Source: Gongronella butleri (Eukaryota > Mucoromycota > Mucoromycetes > Mucorales > Cunninghamellaceae). From it: a DNA stretch of 64,000 nt. Of this stretch, positions 24,360 to 35,804 are shown piece by piece (within the stretch, counting starts at the first letter, position 1; every line of letters starts with the position of its first letter). Both the position numbers and the translations under genes were made by a program. The stretch is from assembly GCA_025201375.1 (NCBI GenBank), contig JAIWZP010000039.1, positions 186,001-250,000 of the forward strand. Direction: 5' to 3'. The notes under the pieces were generated by a model. It saw only the letters and a program-made list of their open reading frames with translations. It ran no database searches and was not told where the DNA came from.

Positions 24360-26827
24360 ATGAATTATCTACACTCGCCGAGCCGTGGGCTGGAGTTCCA
24401 CACGGGGAGTCCGACGACGTTGACGAGCGAGTCGCTGAGCTTGCAGCCGTTTGGAGACCAATACCAAGCACTTGCCAACGAGTCGCCACCACCCAACTTC
24501 GACGATTTGCGCACACCGCTCCATCTGCACAAGAGGGAGCTGACGAAGCGCCGGTCGCAAGAGCACACAACGTATTCCAATGTGGGTGCGGCACTGTCAC
24601 CTTTGCGCAACGAACAAAAGCACGATTTGCTTGCGCATTGGGCCACGGACAATCAGGAAAATGAGCAACCCACGGGCTCTCGACGATCACAGCGCCAGCA
24701 GCAGGACCTGTTCCCCTTGGCATCCAACACCGAGCTCGATGGAATTGCGATTGATGACGAACCCTACGTTGCCACGCGCCCATCCGCGCCATTGGAGGAT
24801 CCTCGCGACGTGCCCGAGCCCGAGGTCGCCCCAGCTGTCGCCGAATGGCCACTGCGCTCGCTCCGGTCGCCATTGCAGACACGCCGCTCGCCGATGCAAA
24901 GGGACGAATTGAATGCATTGAACGAATTGGACAATTTGGACGATTTGGACAAAGATGCGCCTTATACCAAGATCTCGCCGTTTGACATTGAGACGCCAGC
25001 GCCGCCACCCCCTCGCAAGCCGCTGGAATGGATTCAAAACGCGGTTTCGCCCGTCCACATGAAAGCAACCACACCGCCGTCTGCGAAATCTAGCTTTTCC
25101 AAGCCCTTGGCGTCGTCCCCCATTCGCCGCCACAGGCCGTCCACGCCCGTCGCCGTCCCTGAAAGGCACCCGTCGTCCGTGTCGCCGTCTTCGCCGCCAT
25201 TGCACCGGTCGGCAAGCTACACGTCGCCGATGCGACAACAAGCGCAAAATGACGATTTTGTGCCGCCATCGACGATGTCGCCGCTTCATCGGTCGCTAAG
25301 CACGTCGTCGCGACGCGCTTTCTTGGTCGACGACGAAGAAAAAGACGAATTGGACGTGCAGCCGACGAAATCGTCGCCGGTGACGTATCGCAGTCCTGTG
25401 TACAGCAATTCGTCGTATTCACCTGCGGACAAAAAGGGCATTGCCCCTGGAAACGCAACGTCCAGCTCCACAACGGCCATCATCACGTCGGCGTCCCCCA
25501 TCCACGCCATTGCTGCCACGTCTCTCTCCTCCACTACCACACATTCTCCAAAAAACAACGTTTCGCCTTCCCCACCACCACCACCACCTCCTCCTCCCGC
25601 TGTCATGGTGCGTGCACCTGCTGCACCTGCTCCGCGTGTGCCTCGCCGCCAATTGGACAATGTATCGTCGTCCCAGTCCACGTCGTCCTCTATACGCGCC
25701 ACACGCAACGAAGATTCGCAAGAAAGTCGCCATTCTGCCGCGAGCACGAGCATCCCACGTGTTGCGCGCCGTCCGCCTACCGCGTCGCACTCGCGCACAC
25801 AGCCTCGCACCAGCACAGGCAGCCATGGCAGTGCCAGCAGCGCCACCACCACGGGGTCCCGTAGCCGCCCAATGGCCACACCCGTTTATCGCTTGCCACA
25901 CGCACGACAGCCTTCGCCGGTCATGTCGTCGTCCTTGCACACCACGCGCACAGGCGTGCCCCATTATATGCAATTCACAGAATCGTACATGCACCATTTG
26001 CATTCGGCAAAAGAAGAAGCTGCTGCCAAATCGCGCTCACGCGCGTCATCTATCTCTGTAAGGTCCCCCCTTTCCCTTTTTTTTTTTTTTTTTTTTTTTT
26101 TTTGTGGGTGTCTCATGATGTCGATCTAGTCGCGACCAAGCAACCTGCCACACATCCGGTCCACGACCAAGATCAATGCAAGTGACGAAATTCTCAGCCA
26201 AATGTCACCTGGTGAAGAGTACATTCCGCTTGCCGCGCGCGTCAAATTGTTTGAAAAGGAGCTGTCTGAGCGCCCGTCGTCCACGTACCACGTAAAGAAC
26301 GCGTCCACTGGCATGGGGAAGCACGCTCATGGTGGTTTTTTTTTCGTCTTTTCCCCTCGTTTTCATTAGATGGTGCCCACGAAATGCAAGTCGCCCACAC
26401 TGTTGACAAGCATGCGGTCCATGTCAGCAAGGTAAGGAGGGAGCAAACGCGACGCGAAAAAAAAATGGGGACGAAATGGATGAAATTGGTCGAAATCGCT
26501 CATTTCTTGTCATTGTAGCCACCGTCATCACCATGACAACGCTGTGCGGCCACCGAGAATGAAGCGATCAGCAGCAGAGGCCATGGCTGCGCCGGCAAGC
26601 AAGCGGTCACGGCCATTGGAGCGATCACAGCCATCCACGTTGCACAATCAGGTAAAAAAAAGCGCGGGCTTGCCCCTGTCTCTTTTCTCCCATTGTCTTT
26701 TTGCCTGACCCATCCCATTTCTTTTTCGACACTTTAGCCGCTGAGCAGCCGTGCCGCGCGAATTCAGCAGCAATTCCATAGCAACCTGAGCAATTGGCAG
26801 GCCAAAGACCGTGAAACGAGACGATGA
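24360..26827 (+). CDS. Long Ser/Pro-rich disordered protein with TPX2-like tail
   Basis: Exons 24360-26057, 26130-26291, 26370-26431, 26519-26651, 26738-26827; 714 residues. Residues 1-566 are Ser/Pro/Thr-rich and low complexity, with many SP/TP sites, several in SPxR/K context (LRSPLQTRRSPMQR, SSPIRRHRPSTP), and a poly-Pro run. The conserved-looking part is at the end: EYIPLAARVKLFEKELSERP, then PTKCKSPTLLTSMRSMSAR, then a basic MKRSAAEAMAAPASKRSR and RAARIQQQFHSNLSNWQAK. This resembles the order of short motifs in TPX2-type microtubule proteins and the density of CDK-like sites fits a cell-cycle protein, but that is inference. The frame stays open across all four introns. Confidence 0.75.
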
Positions 26828-27069
26828 TTGAAAATGATAAAAGAGTGTCTATGCCTTATTTCTTTTTAAATGGTGTGCGTTGGCAAAGAGGTGCCCAAAT
26901 TAGGCAATGGCGCTCCATAAAAAAAAAAAAAAAGTGAGCATTGGGCGGGCCAGGTGCTTTTTTTTTTTTTTTTTTTTCCTTCCGTGTTTCTTTCATCCCT
27001 CCACCCTTTGTTCCTTTGTTGTATTTGCTCTTTTTTATTTTGCTCTTTCCCGTTTTACAGTGAACAATC

Positions 27070-29470
27070 ATGTCAGGAGGACCTATGAGACGTGGTGGCT
27101 ATCGTGACCACAGACCGCATTCTGGTAAAATAAGAAAAAGCCGCCGCCATGGCAGTACATTTGTATGGGGCAATGGACCCTGAGTGTCTTTTTGGCAAAA
27201 AAAAAAAAAAAAAAAAAAAAGAAAAAGTGAGATCAGAGTCGTTTATATCGACTTGTTTTCCGTGGCAGGTCCATATGGGCAAAACCGGCCGAGAAAAGAA
27301 CCGCGTGGCGGCCCAAGCGAAGAGCGTGGCGAGAGTCCGTGCCGCACCCTGTTCATTCGCAATATCCAGGTAGCCCCTTCCATTTTTTTGAGTCATCGTG
27401 GCCGTCTCACATTTGTCACATTTGTCACGTTTTCCCCCTTTTTATCAGTTTAACACGACCGAGGAAGAAATCATGAGCATCTTTCAGCCGTACGGCGACA
27501 TCAAGGAAGTGTACAATCGCATTGCCATGCGTGGCATCATTTTCATCCACTATGTGAGACACCCAAAAACGTTGGCCCATGAGGGGGGGCAATGCCCGTC
27601 ACTGATCCCTTTTTTTTTTCTTCATTCCGCTCCTTTTTCTTTTTCTTTTTCTTTTTATAATAGTACGATCTGCGCGCTGCCGAGCAGGCTTTGCATGAGA
27701 CAGCTGACATGATGTTAGGAGGAAGGGGGCTGGATATTCATTTTTCTGTGCCAAAAGACGATATTCGTGAGATCAAGTGTGATAAAACAAAGAACCAGGT
27801 AAACTGGCCGCATTTCAAGGCTTGCCCCCCCCTGAGAGGATGCATCCAGCTGAGAGCAAACGAGCCCTCATTGTTTCTTTTAAAAAAAGGGCACGCTGCT
27901 TTTGTCACTCAATGGCTCGCAGCAAGCGCTCGACGACAGAGAGTTGTATGACCATTTCAGCCAATTCGGCGAGATCAAGGTGATCCGCGTACCCTCATTC
28001 AAAAAGTCCAGCGCGAGCACGCAAAAATGGTATAAAAAAAAAAAAAAAAAAGACGCGTCGCGACGCGTGATTTATTTGTTTTCCTCCCTTTTTGGCGGTG
28101 CTTTCTAGGCAACGTTTCCTCGAGTACTTTGATTCACGCGCTGCCGTCGATGCTGCTGAGGCCACGCATCGACAGCATTACAAGGGCGGCGTTTGGGATG
28201 TGCAATACTTTTGGGACCAGGCTTTCAGCCATCCGTAAGGGCTTTTTTGGCATGAATCAAGCATCATGTTCACAAATTTTTTTTAATTTGATACAGCCAT
28301 CATGGCAGTGACCATGGCGACGCGTTTTATGGCAACAGAGAGAGACCAAACAGCAATCAAGCACCAGCAGCTTTGCGTGGACGACGCGTAAAAAAAGCAC
28401 AAAAAGCAAAAAAAAAAGTAGTGATAAAGTGGCTCATTTTCGTTTGTTTTTTTTGTGTAATCATTAGGGAGGCGCGCCGTACCAAGGCCCCTCGCACCAT
28501 CATCAACATCATCAGCATCACGGCCCGCCTCATCAAGGTGGACCTCCACCGCATCATGGTCGCCCTCCACATGGCAGGCCGCCTCCACATGGCAGGCCGC
28601 CTCCACACCAGGGCCCGCCGCCCCATCAAGGCCCGCCGCCTCATCAGGGTCCGCCGCCCCATCAAGGTCCACCTTCTCATCAAGGCCCACCACCTCAGGG
28701 CGCGCCTTATTATGCGCAGCAGCCACCACGGCCATCACAACAGGCACCTGCAGCACCCGCGCCGACACTCGTCCAGCAGCTCAATGATCAAGACAAGGCA
28801 AAAAAGGTAAACTTTTTTATCCATGGACAGTGACGCGACGCGACACGCTCAGAATTGACCTTTTTTTCGTGCTGTTTGTAGATGCTGGAAATGTTGAGCT
28901 CCCTGCAATCGACGCTTACACAACAACAGCAGCAGCAACAACAGCAGCAGCAACAGACAGCCGCACCTGCCTCGGGCAATCTTCAAGTCGATCAATTGGT
29001 CAATCTCTTGGTAAATGATGCGCGTCCAAATGACTTTTTTTTTTTTTTTAGGCGCGACTCACTCCTCTCCTTTTTCCCCCCAATTTTGTCATTTTTAGGC
29101 TCAATTCACTAATTCGCAGCAATCGCAAACCACGGCGCCGCCGCCGCAGCAACCAGCCCCGGCGCAGCAACCATCTGGCTATGGCTATGCGCCCGCGTCG
29201 TCGAGCCAGGCGCCATATGCATCCTATGCGAGTGCACCTGCCCCGTATGGCGCGCCCGCCACGGCATCGCCCATGACTTCCATGAATCGCGACGCGTACC
29301 AGCAGCCTGCAAGCGCGCCAACCCATCATGCATTCCAAGGCGCGCCGCAGCAACAGTCCAGCACAATGCCACCACCAGCTATCCAACAACAACGCCCACC
29401 ACCCGCAAACATCTCCTATCATAAGCCTAATGCTGACCCTCGCACGTACCACCCTCCCTACAGTCCGTAG
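27070..29470 (+). CDS. Mei2-like RNA-binding protein with two RRMs
   Basis: Exons 27070-27124, 27269-27369, 27449-27553, 27664-27798, 27890-28029, 28109-28234, 28297-28387, 28468-28806, 28882-29010, 29099-29470; 530 residues. RRM1 (about 43-118) has CRTLFIRNIQFNTTEEEI and RGIIFIHYYDLRAAEQAL, a Mei2-type RNP set. RRM2 (about 133-220) reads GTLLLSLNGSQQALDDREL, HFSQFGEIKVIR and RFLEYFDSRAAVDAAE. Between them is the Mei2-like linker VPKDDIREIKCDKTKNQ. The C-terminal half is His/Pro/Gly repeats (HQGPP, HGRPP), then a short helix (LVQQLNDQDKAKK and MLEMLSSLQSTL), a poly-Gln run and a Gln/Pro/Ala-rich tail. There is no third, C-terminal Mei2 RRM in this model. Likely a post-transcriptional regulator; RNA target unknown. 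Confidence 0.88.
28053..28068. other. 16-bp perfect palindrome with two ACGCGT boxes
   Basis: ACGCGTCGCGACGCGT within an intron of the two-RRM gene, directly after a long A-run. Each half carries an MluI-box-type ACGCGT. Confidence 0.75.
28540..28690 (+). repeat. In-frame His/Pro/Gly tandem repeat
   Basis: Coding minisatellite in the two-RRM gene: imperfect 15-18 bp units encoding PPHGRPP and PPHQGPP. The longest run is four to five units of GPPPHQ. Confidence 0.8.
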
Positions 29471-30118
29471 CCAATTTGTTGTACACCACTTGTCTCAACA
29501 TAGAATACACAATAGGAGGCGTGCGAAGCATGTCTGATTGAAAAAAAAGAATAAAAGACAAAAAATAAAGGTGTCTTAAAAAAAAGGTGGTGTTTTTGAC
29601 CGCAGAAAGCAAATGGACCCAAAAAAAGGGGAGTGGGATCGGTGGAGGGGAAAAAGGGGATTTGGGTTCAGGCCAACGGCTGTTGATCCTCTCCTTTTTT
29701 TTTTTTTTTTTTTTTTGGATGACCCACGCGCCACGGATCCCGCCATGATGCAAACCACGGTCGGATTGCAATAAGGAGGTGTGTGGCCAGCCATTGCGTA
29801 GGTCGAGCAACGTAAAAGGAGGGGCGCGGAGCCAGAAAAGGATAGATGCCGTACGTAACTTAAAATAAGATGGTGGGGAACGTCCCTTTCAGGGGCACGC
29901 GCGCGCTCAGTGAGTTTTGCATGATAGCGTCAAAGGAATTTGATATTTGCAAGAGACCGATGGGCTTCACGCGCCAAAACCCGTTAGCATTTTTCTTTTT
30001 TTCTTTCTTTCTTTTCTTTCTTTTTTCCCCCCTCTTATATTTTTTTTTGCATTTTTTTTACTTGCCTTTTCCGCTCGTTTTTTTTTTTTTTTCTATTTTA
30101 TTTTTATACGCGCACGTC
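29471..30118. other. Intergenic with T-rich leader
   Basis: Contains the 3' end of the two-RRM gene (AATAAA near 29550) and a pyrimidine-rich tract (about 29995-30105) just before the next ATG. Nothing else is seen. Confidence 0.55.
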
Positions 30119-30820
30119 ATGGATACCTCTCGTATGCAATTGCTTCAGCGCGCGATTCATTGCACGCGTCTTGGCGTGCTTGCGCTATCGGTGACAATTA
30201 TTTTGGCGTCATTGAGCCAATACAGCAAACACGCGGTGCCAATTCTTGCGCTGCTGAAGAATGAAGAGCGCGTGTCGATGGCCGTGATTCAGGATCGGCG
30301 TCTGATTGCCACGCTTGTCGCGTCGCAGGCGTCCATCTTTTGTCCACTGTTTTTGCTCATGAGTCAGTGCTGCGGCGTCAAGGAAAGAGAGTTGGCAGGC
30401 GATCAAGACAACAATGACACCGACTCGACGTTCCAATTGACAAATTCGCCCTCGGCAAAAGCGGCCATTGCGTTTATGCGGTCTGCTTTTGATCTATTTT
30501 GCCAATTCCTCATGCCGTTGGGTCTTGTGCTCAGTTGGCTGTTTTGCATCTCGTTTGACCACAAGACCGCGCTTTTGCTGGACGAGCCCGTGGCACCGAT
30601 CTCGTTCATGTCCTATCTCACGCTGTGGCAGGGCTACAGCACCGCCATAGTCACCATCCAGGGCCTCAAATGCACCGTCGTCCTTGCCCTCCTCGTCGAA
30701 ATGATCCTGGTCACCATGGCATGGGTCGTCTATTGCTGCCAGGCTCTCATGCCATCCTCACTCACCAACAAGCAACACACTTTGCAGCTTCCCGTCCAAG
30801 AACCTTGTATGAAGGCCTAG
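30119..30820 (+). CDS. Four-helix membrane protein, unknown family
   Basis: Single exon, 233 residues. I do not recognise the family. Four hydrophobic segments: LGVLALSVTIILASLSQY, LIATLVASQASIFCPLFLLM, LFCQFLMPLGLVLSWLFCISF and TVVLALLVEMILVTMAWVVYC. A polar Asp/Asn/Thr loop (ELAGDQDNNDTDSTFQ) separates helices 2 and 3; the C-terminal tail is short and polar. Spacing is like MARVEL-type proteins, but no signature is visible. Start chosen at the ATG giving MDTSRMQLLQRAIH because the sequence upstream is only the T-rich leader. Confidence that it is a gene is good because the codon pattern and helix layout are regular. Confidence 0.7.
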   Translation: MDTSRMQLLQRAIHCTRLGVLALSVTIILASLSQYSKHAVPILALLKNEERVSMAVIQDRRLIATLVASQASIFCPLFLLMSQCCGVKERELAGDQDNNDTDSTFQLTNSPSAKAAIAFMRSAFDLFCQFLMPLGLVLSWLFCISFDHKTALLLDEPVAPISFMSYLTLWQGYSTAIVTIQGLKCTVVLALLVEMILVTMAWVVYCCQALMPSSLTNKQHTLQLPVQEPCMKA

Positions 30821-31564
30821 ATTTCTCTTTTTTTATTCTTTCTTTCTATTTTTCTTTGTTCCCGTTGCATTATCTCATCTGTTTCTGTCCCTCTTTTTTT
30901 TTCTTTGTTGTTTTTTTCAACCTTTTTGCTTTTTTCTCTCCATGCTATCTCATTTGCCCGCTGTGAATTCCCTTTTTCTATGCCACTCATCTTCTTCTCG
31001 GCTTGTGCATAATATTAAAAAGAGCTGAACGCGTAATTTTTTTCTTTTCGAGACAGTCCTGCGGTGGATGGTGGAACATAAAAGCAACCATCAAGGGCCA
31101 TTTGTGCCATTGCGTAAAAACGCGTCATCCTTCATGACAACCAGTCGATGGACCGCGCACTCATGATCACCAGGCATCTGACGACACGCGCTCACAGTCC
31201 GTCCAAAAATAAAAAAAAAGTGACAGCCGTCATCAATGCCGTCCTTGACCGGCATATGCGCTTCTCATGACAAAATTGTTTAAAATGCCGTCATTCTCTA
31301 TGAGATCAGAATCAATCAGAATGTGGTACGCCTCAAAATTGAGAGCATGGCAGGCACTAAAAAAAAAAAGGGTTGCCTTCAGAGATGATGCTGGTGAGCA
31401 ACCGAGGTGCGAAAATAGACAAAAGCGCGTACAAGACTACATTTAGGCCGTTTGCGCCACGAAAAAGGCATCGAAATGATGAGAAAACGTGACATCATCC
31501 GATGGCTGGCCCGCCGCAAGGAGGAATACCACAACTTTTATGACGTTTAGCTCGCAAAAAGGCT

Positions 31565-32035
31565 GATGGCTCTAGTAAAAGTGGATCAATTGTCATTTTT
31601 TTAATTTTGACTGGTGACTCAAGAAATAGAATTGGTGTAAAACTGGACCCAGTTGAGCGAGGGCGACAAAAGGCATTGAGTGGGACTCACATGTGACAGC
31701 TGAAATGCTGATCTGATCGGAACACGTCGTAAAAGGTTGTCATTTGTCGCTTTTTTATTAATTTTAGGTTGTCACTCGAGAAAAGGGCATAGTATAAAAG
31801 TGGGCCCATGTGAACGAGGGCGACAGAGGGCGTCGACTGTGTCCACTTTGATGGCTGTAAACGCTGCTTTGATCTGATAACATGGTAAAAAATTATCATT
31901 CTTCATTTTTCTTAATTTAATCTCGTCATTCAAGACCCACTCAAGGCATAAAACTGGGTCCATGTGAACGAGGGCGACAAAAGGCGTCGAACGGGTCCAC
32001 TTTGACAGATGTAAGAGCTGCTTTGAGCGAGTTGA
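31565..32035 (+). repeat. Three-copy tandem repeat, about 155-bp unit
   Basis: The block GAACGAGGGCGACA (GAGCGAGGGCGACA in copy 1) starts at 31655, 31812 and 31966, giving periods of 157 and 154 bp. Each unit also carries a CCATGTGAACG-like lead-in, TAAAACTGG or TAAAAGTGG, GTCCACTTTGA-like sequence and a TTTTTaATTTT tract, with substitutions between copies. Confidence 0.8.
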
Positions 32036-32049
32036 ATCTTTTTCGCCAA

Positions 32050-32180
32050 CTTTTCTCATCTACGACCGAACCAGCAAGTCAATGTCTGTCGCTGGCGCCA
32101 TGAATGCTCGTCTTTTTCAATGCGCTGTCACGAGTCAAAATGGGAAAGCAATTGGAGCAATTTGATATTCCAATTTCCAA
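32050..32180 (+). repeat. Degenerate dispersed repeat family 2, copy 2
   Basis: Shares CAAAATGGGAAAGCAATTG with 4419 and aligns upstream with 4340-4415 at lower identity. Confidence 0.5.
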
Positions 32181-32479
32181 GGTCCCTTGTTTTTGACTCT
32201 ATAATCTTTGGACTTGAATTCGTTTTATCTGGAAGTATGACCCTTTGAATATAAAAAAGATCGTCGTTTCGCGCACATGTTGACAATCTGTGATAGTGGA
32301 TAATCCATTTTTGCCGCTCGTACCATCGATCTGGCGTCATTGCAGGTCGCCACCGCGCGTGAATCAGCGAAAAAGACAAGAACCACCGCAGATGGTCCCC
32401 TCATCATGTCCCTATGCCTCTTTTTTTCGACTAATATGATACACAGCGACCAATTGGTCGTTTTTTATTCTTTTTTGGC

Positions 32480-33725
32480 CTAGTTTAGCACGTCGTGAAC
32501 AAAGGTTTTGATGTTGTTGAGGGCGTGACGATAGATGGGTGTCTCCCCGGGCGCGGTGACGAAGCCGTGGATAGCGCCAATGACGCGGATGCAGTACGAG
32601 TCGACACCGACGTCGGTCAGGCGCTGCGCATAGTGCTCGCCCGAGTCACGCAGGATGTCGCACTCGGCAACAATGGTCAATGTGGGCGGTAGGCCCTTTA
32701 GCTGCTCATCGGTCGCCAGGATCGGCGCAAAACGAATGTCCGAGAACTGGTTCGCCTTGTCCTCCAGGTAGTGGCCCTGGATATGCTCCACGTCCTTGCG
32801 CGACAGCATGAAATCGCCATTGCCAAATTGGCTGTAGCTTGGATACACGCTATTGTCGTTGCTCACGATAGGATAAAGCAAGATTTGGCCCTTGATCACG
32901 CTAGCATGGCCGCGCTCCTTGAGCAAGACTTGAAAAAAAAGAGGGGGAAAAATAAGACACCGTGCTCAATTGGATGCAGAAACGTGCAAAACACGCGTAC
33001 TTACTCGAATTGGCGGCCGCCAGGTTACCGCCTGAGCCAAAAACAAAAAAAAAGTGGGTGAGTCTGAGCCGTCGCTCGCATTTGTGAAGCGTGCTTACCA
33101 GCCGAGTCACCGCCCATGACGAGCTTGGAGGCATCAATATTCAACGCGTCGGCATTGTCCTTGATCCACAATACCGCATTGTAGCACTCCTCGATGCCCA
33201 CAGGGAACTTGACCTCCGGCGACAGGGTATATTCGATGAACAAAATTACCACGTTCAACTTGACGGCAAGCTGATCATGGAGAAAAAAAGGGGGGGTCAA
33301 AATGAGCCATTGTACGATTTCTTGACTATTTTAATTGCTTGGGCTTACATCCTTGACGATTTTCTCATGCGTGTGGTGGAAGTCGCCGATGACCCAGCCG
33401 CCGCCATGACTAATAGGTACATAAGAAAAAGAGTTATTTTTTTGGCGAGTTTAGTGCCATTGGCGCTTTACATGTAGATGAAGCCAGGCAGCACGCCAGC
33501 CCCTGGAGGACGCACGGTGATGAGCTTGATGCTGTGGTCACCCACCGGGATCTCGCGCTCGTCAACCTCCGTCTCAGGCACAGTGTAACCAGGGGGGCGT
33601 GGCCTAGCTCGTACCTGCTTGCGAATCATCTCAGGATCCTGAGCAAGCCAATCGTCGCCGAGCTTCATCCGCTCAAACGCGGCTTGGTACACAGGGTGTG
33701 CCTTGGACAGGTAAGGGTTGGTCAT
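32480..33725 (-). CDS. Alpha/beta-hydrolase-3 esterase (HSL family)
   Basis: Exons 33725-33472, 33409-33349, 33270-33099, 33031-33005 (27-nt microexon), 32928-32480; 320 residues. It has the HSL oxyanion motif HGGGW (86-90), the nucleophile elbow GDSAGGN with Ser161, the catalytic Asp region ECDILRDSGEHYA and the His in GAIHGFV, so the triad is complete. FIEYTLSPEVKFPVGIEECYNAVLWI is a typical family block. No signal peptide is seen; a cytosolic carboxylesterase or lipase-like enzyme acting on short or steryl esters is likely. The elbow itself is split: GDSAG is in exon 3 and GN in the microexon. The gene sits alone within repeat island 2. Confidence 0.93.
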
Positions 33726-34490
33726 ATTTTTATTGCAATTGCGGGAGAAAAAAAAGGAAAAGAGAAAAAAAAAAAGAAATGACAATGCACGACCAGAATA
33801 TTTATGTTGAGTGTGACAATTGGATTCTGATTTGGACAGAGGAGTGGCACCGACAACCTGCCAAAAACAGCCATTGACGTCCTGCAAAGCGTGCAATTGG
33901 CGTCCCAAAAGGCTAGTGGCAGGAACAATCCTGCTAGCCGAGTTCCCGCCACCAATGGCAACGTGGAGAAGTCGCCAAGACGGCCCCATTTGCCGCTTCC
34001 GAGGCGCATGCTTGGGCCGCCAATGACGTTGTTGTTGCAGTCCTGGTCACGCGTTCTTGATTTTCTCGCGTCAATGCCCGAAATTGCTCCCAACACGGCA
34101 ACTACCAACGTTCACGCGTCTCAGGCAACGCGAGTGCCGACGGGGCAACGGTAACAAAGGCCTAAAGTGGCCCGCGAACATCACGAATATACAGTAATTG
34201 GGAAAAAGACGAAAAAAAAGAAGTAAACATAAGGAACTCCGAGGAAGCTGTGGAGCAGCAAATACTCCGGGGCCTGATGCCAGCTACGTGTTGTGCAATC
34301 AAATGCAGGCTCGAGGCAAGGAACAGCACAAATGGCGCGATTTCAGCGTTTGGCATGTTTTTGATCATTTGTCAATGACTTTTTAATGAAAACAGCAACA
34401 TTCGCTATTTTTACGTGACAATCCACGGTCTCTCGTTCGAATGAGCCCGCCCTGTCCACACTACGACTCCTGGATGGCGCGCAATCACGC
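33726..34490. other. Intergenic, esterase promoter
   Basis: Promoter side of the esterase gene with an A-rich stretch right before the start codon. A minus-strand open frame (33722-34108) is present but has no recognisable content. Confidence 0.5.
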
Positions 34491-34736
34491 TTTGTTATGT
34501 AACGCCCTAGCTTTAACGACGGGTTTAACAGAAGTCACGGACCGTCTGCTACCTCTGGGTATTCAATTTCTCCGTGTTTATTGAATTAACTCAAAAAGGA
34601 AGTTTTGGGAGCGCCCTGGATGCACTACATCTTTTCCAGTGAGCAAGCAAAAGGAGGGAGGGGGCCAAAGACTAGAGCAGACAGCTCGTGTCTTGTGTTT
34701 AGCCCGTCGCTAACGCTAGGGCGTTACATAACAAGA
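34491..34736. mobile_element. 246-bp inverted-repeat element (MITE-like)
   Basis: Ends form an imperfect inverted repeat of about 34 bp: TTGTTATGTAACGCCCTAGC at the left and its complement GCTAGGGCGTTACATAACAA at the right, each continuing toward a CGACGGG block. The core has no coding content. A 17-bp direct repeat (CGTCTGCTACCTCTGGG at about 34542, one change at about 34743) lies just inside the left end and just outside the right end. A transposase remnant begins about 340 bp downstream. Confidence 0.6.
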
Positions 34737-35079
34737 CACAGCGCCGTCTGCTCCCTCTGGGTGTCGTCCAGAGTGACGGCAGAGAAATTGGTGGTGGTTG
34801 ACGAGGAAGTGCGATAAAAGTGGAGGACCACGCCCCCCCGTGCCACAATGTCACAATGTCATCAATGGGTGTGCCAGCCAAGCCAGCTATAGTCACACCG
34901 AGGGCGCGGGCCTTCGGGATAGGCAGGACCAGACCATGATGTCACGCACGTAATTGCCGATGGGCCTGTCGGCCAATTCGGGGTCACGATCGTCGCCGGC
35001 TGGCGATCGTGCATTTAATGCGCCAGAGAAGCTGTGATGAGATTCCAGGGAGGAACGAGAATTGGGCGACGTGACCTGA

Positions 35080-35466
35080 GCGACGTCCACGGCCTCGAAA
35101 ACGCGTTCGTCCAAAGGGCCTGTGGAACAGCACTCAGAATTCGAGAACTATTATTTGGTGATGGACAATGCCCCAATCCACCAATCCAAAGCCATCGATG
35201 CATTCACCAGGAGCCGTGGATATCGATGCATGTATCTTCCAGCCTATTCCCCTGAGCTCAATCCGATTGAGCAGTTCTGGCCGATTGTGAAGAGCAAGGT
35301 TCGGCGTGACGAGTTGAAAAATAACGAATTGCTTTCTCATCGAGTAAAGGCGGCGTGTAATAATGTCTCTATCAATGACCTGCGCGCCTTTATCGGTCAT
35401 TCTGCTGCCCGCATCAATGACTGTTTCAGCAGGACTCCCATGTATTTGTATGTTAAAGTACAGTAA
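35080..35466 (+). mobile_element. Truncated Tc1/mariner-like DDE transposase
   Basis: The open frame from 35080 to 35466 encodes the C-terminal part of a DDE_3-type transposase: YLVMDNAPIHQSKAI (second catalytic Asp), YLPAYSPELNPIEQFWPIVK (third acidic residue, Glu) and the KSKVRRDEL continuation. The N-terminal DNA-binding part and first catalytic Asp are missing, and an in-frame stop precedes 35080, so it is a dead fragment. No terminal inverted repeats flank it directly; the 246-bp element lies just upstream. Confidence 0.85.
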
Positions 35467-35804
35467 ACAATAAAAAAACAACTTGTCGCGCGACACGTCG
35501 TTTGCGACACGAAAAAAAAATTTACGCGACATAAAAAAATAATGCGCCACGCTGGTCTTGGCTTGCGCGACGTTCGATTTTTCAATACTGGATTTCAGAT
35601 CGCGCGAAACACTTTTTTTTTCTGCGGGCAAATGAATTTTTTTGCATGCAAATCAGATTGAGCACGCGCAAAGTGGAATTGAGATGCGCGCAGATTGCTG
35701 GTGCGCAGCGCGCGGATTGTTGATTAGGGGCGCGCGGATTGCTGAAGTGGAGCGCGCGAAATGGAGTGTGGGGCGCGCAGGTTGGAGTGTTGGGCGTGCA
35801 GGTT

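Larger units (their letters stand above)
30821..32479. other. Repeat-bearing intergenic region, start of island 2
   Basis: 1.66 kb with no supported gene. It holds the 3' end of the membrane-protein gene, a three-copy 155-bp tandem repeat (31565-32035) and a copy of dispersed repeat family 2 (32050-32180). Short minus-strand open frames cross the tandem repeat in different phases and are not genes. Confidence 0.6.

Noticed and set aside
25286..26003. Two long minus-strand open frames opposite the Ser/Pro-rich gene
   Set aside because: They mirror the GC-rich third positions of the real plus-strand gene and have no motifs of their own.
28540..28690. CRISPR-like direct repeats
   Set aside because: The repeats are in-frame codons for His/Pro/Gly in a eukaryotic RNA-binding protein with no unique spacers.
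31687..32059. Repeated peptide-like open frames on the minus strand
   Set aside because: They arise from the 155-bp tandem repeat in shifting phases because the unit lengths are 157 and 154 bp.
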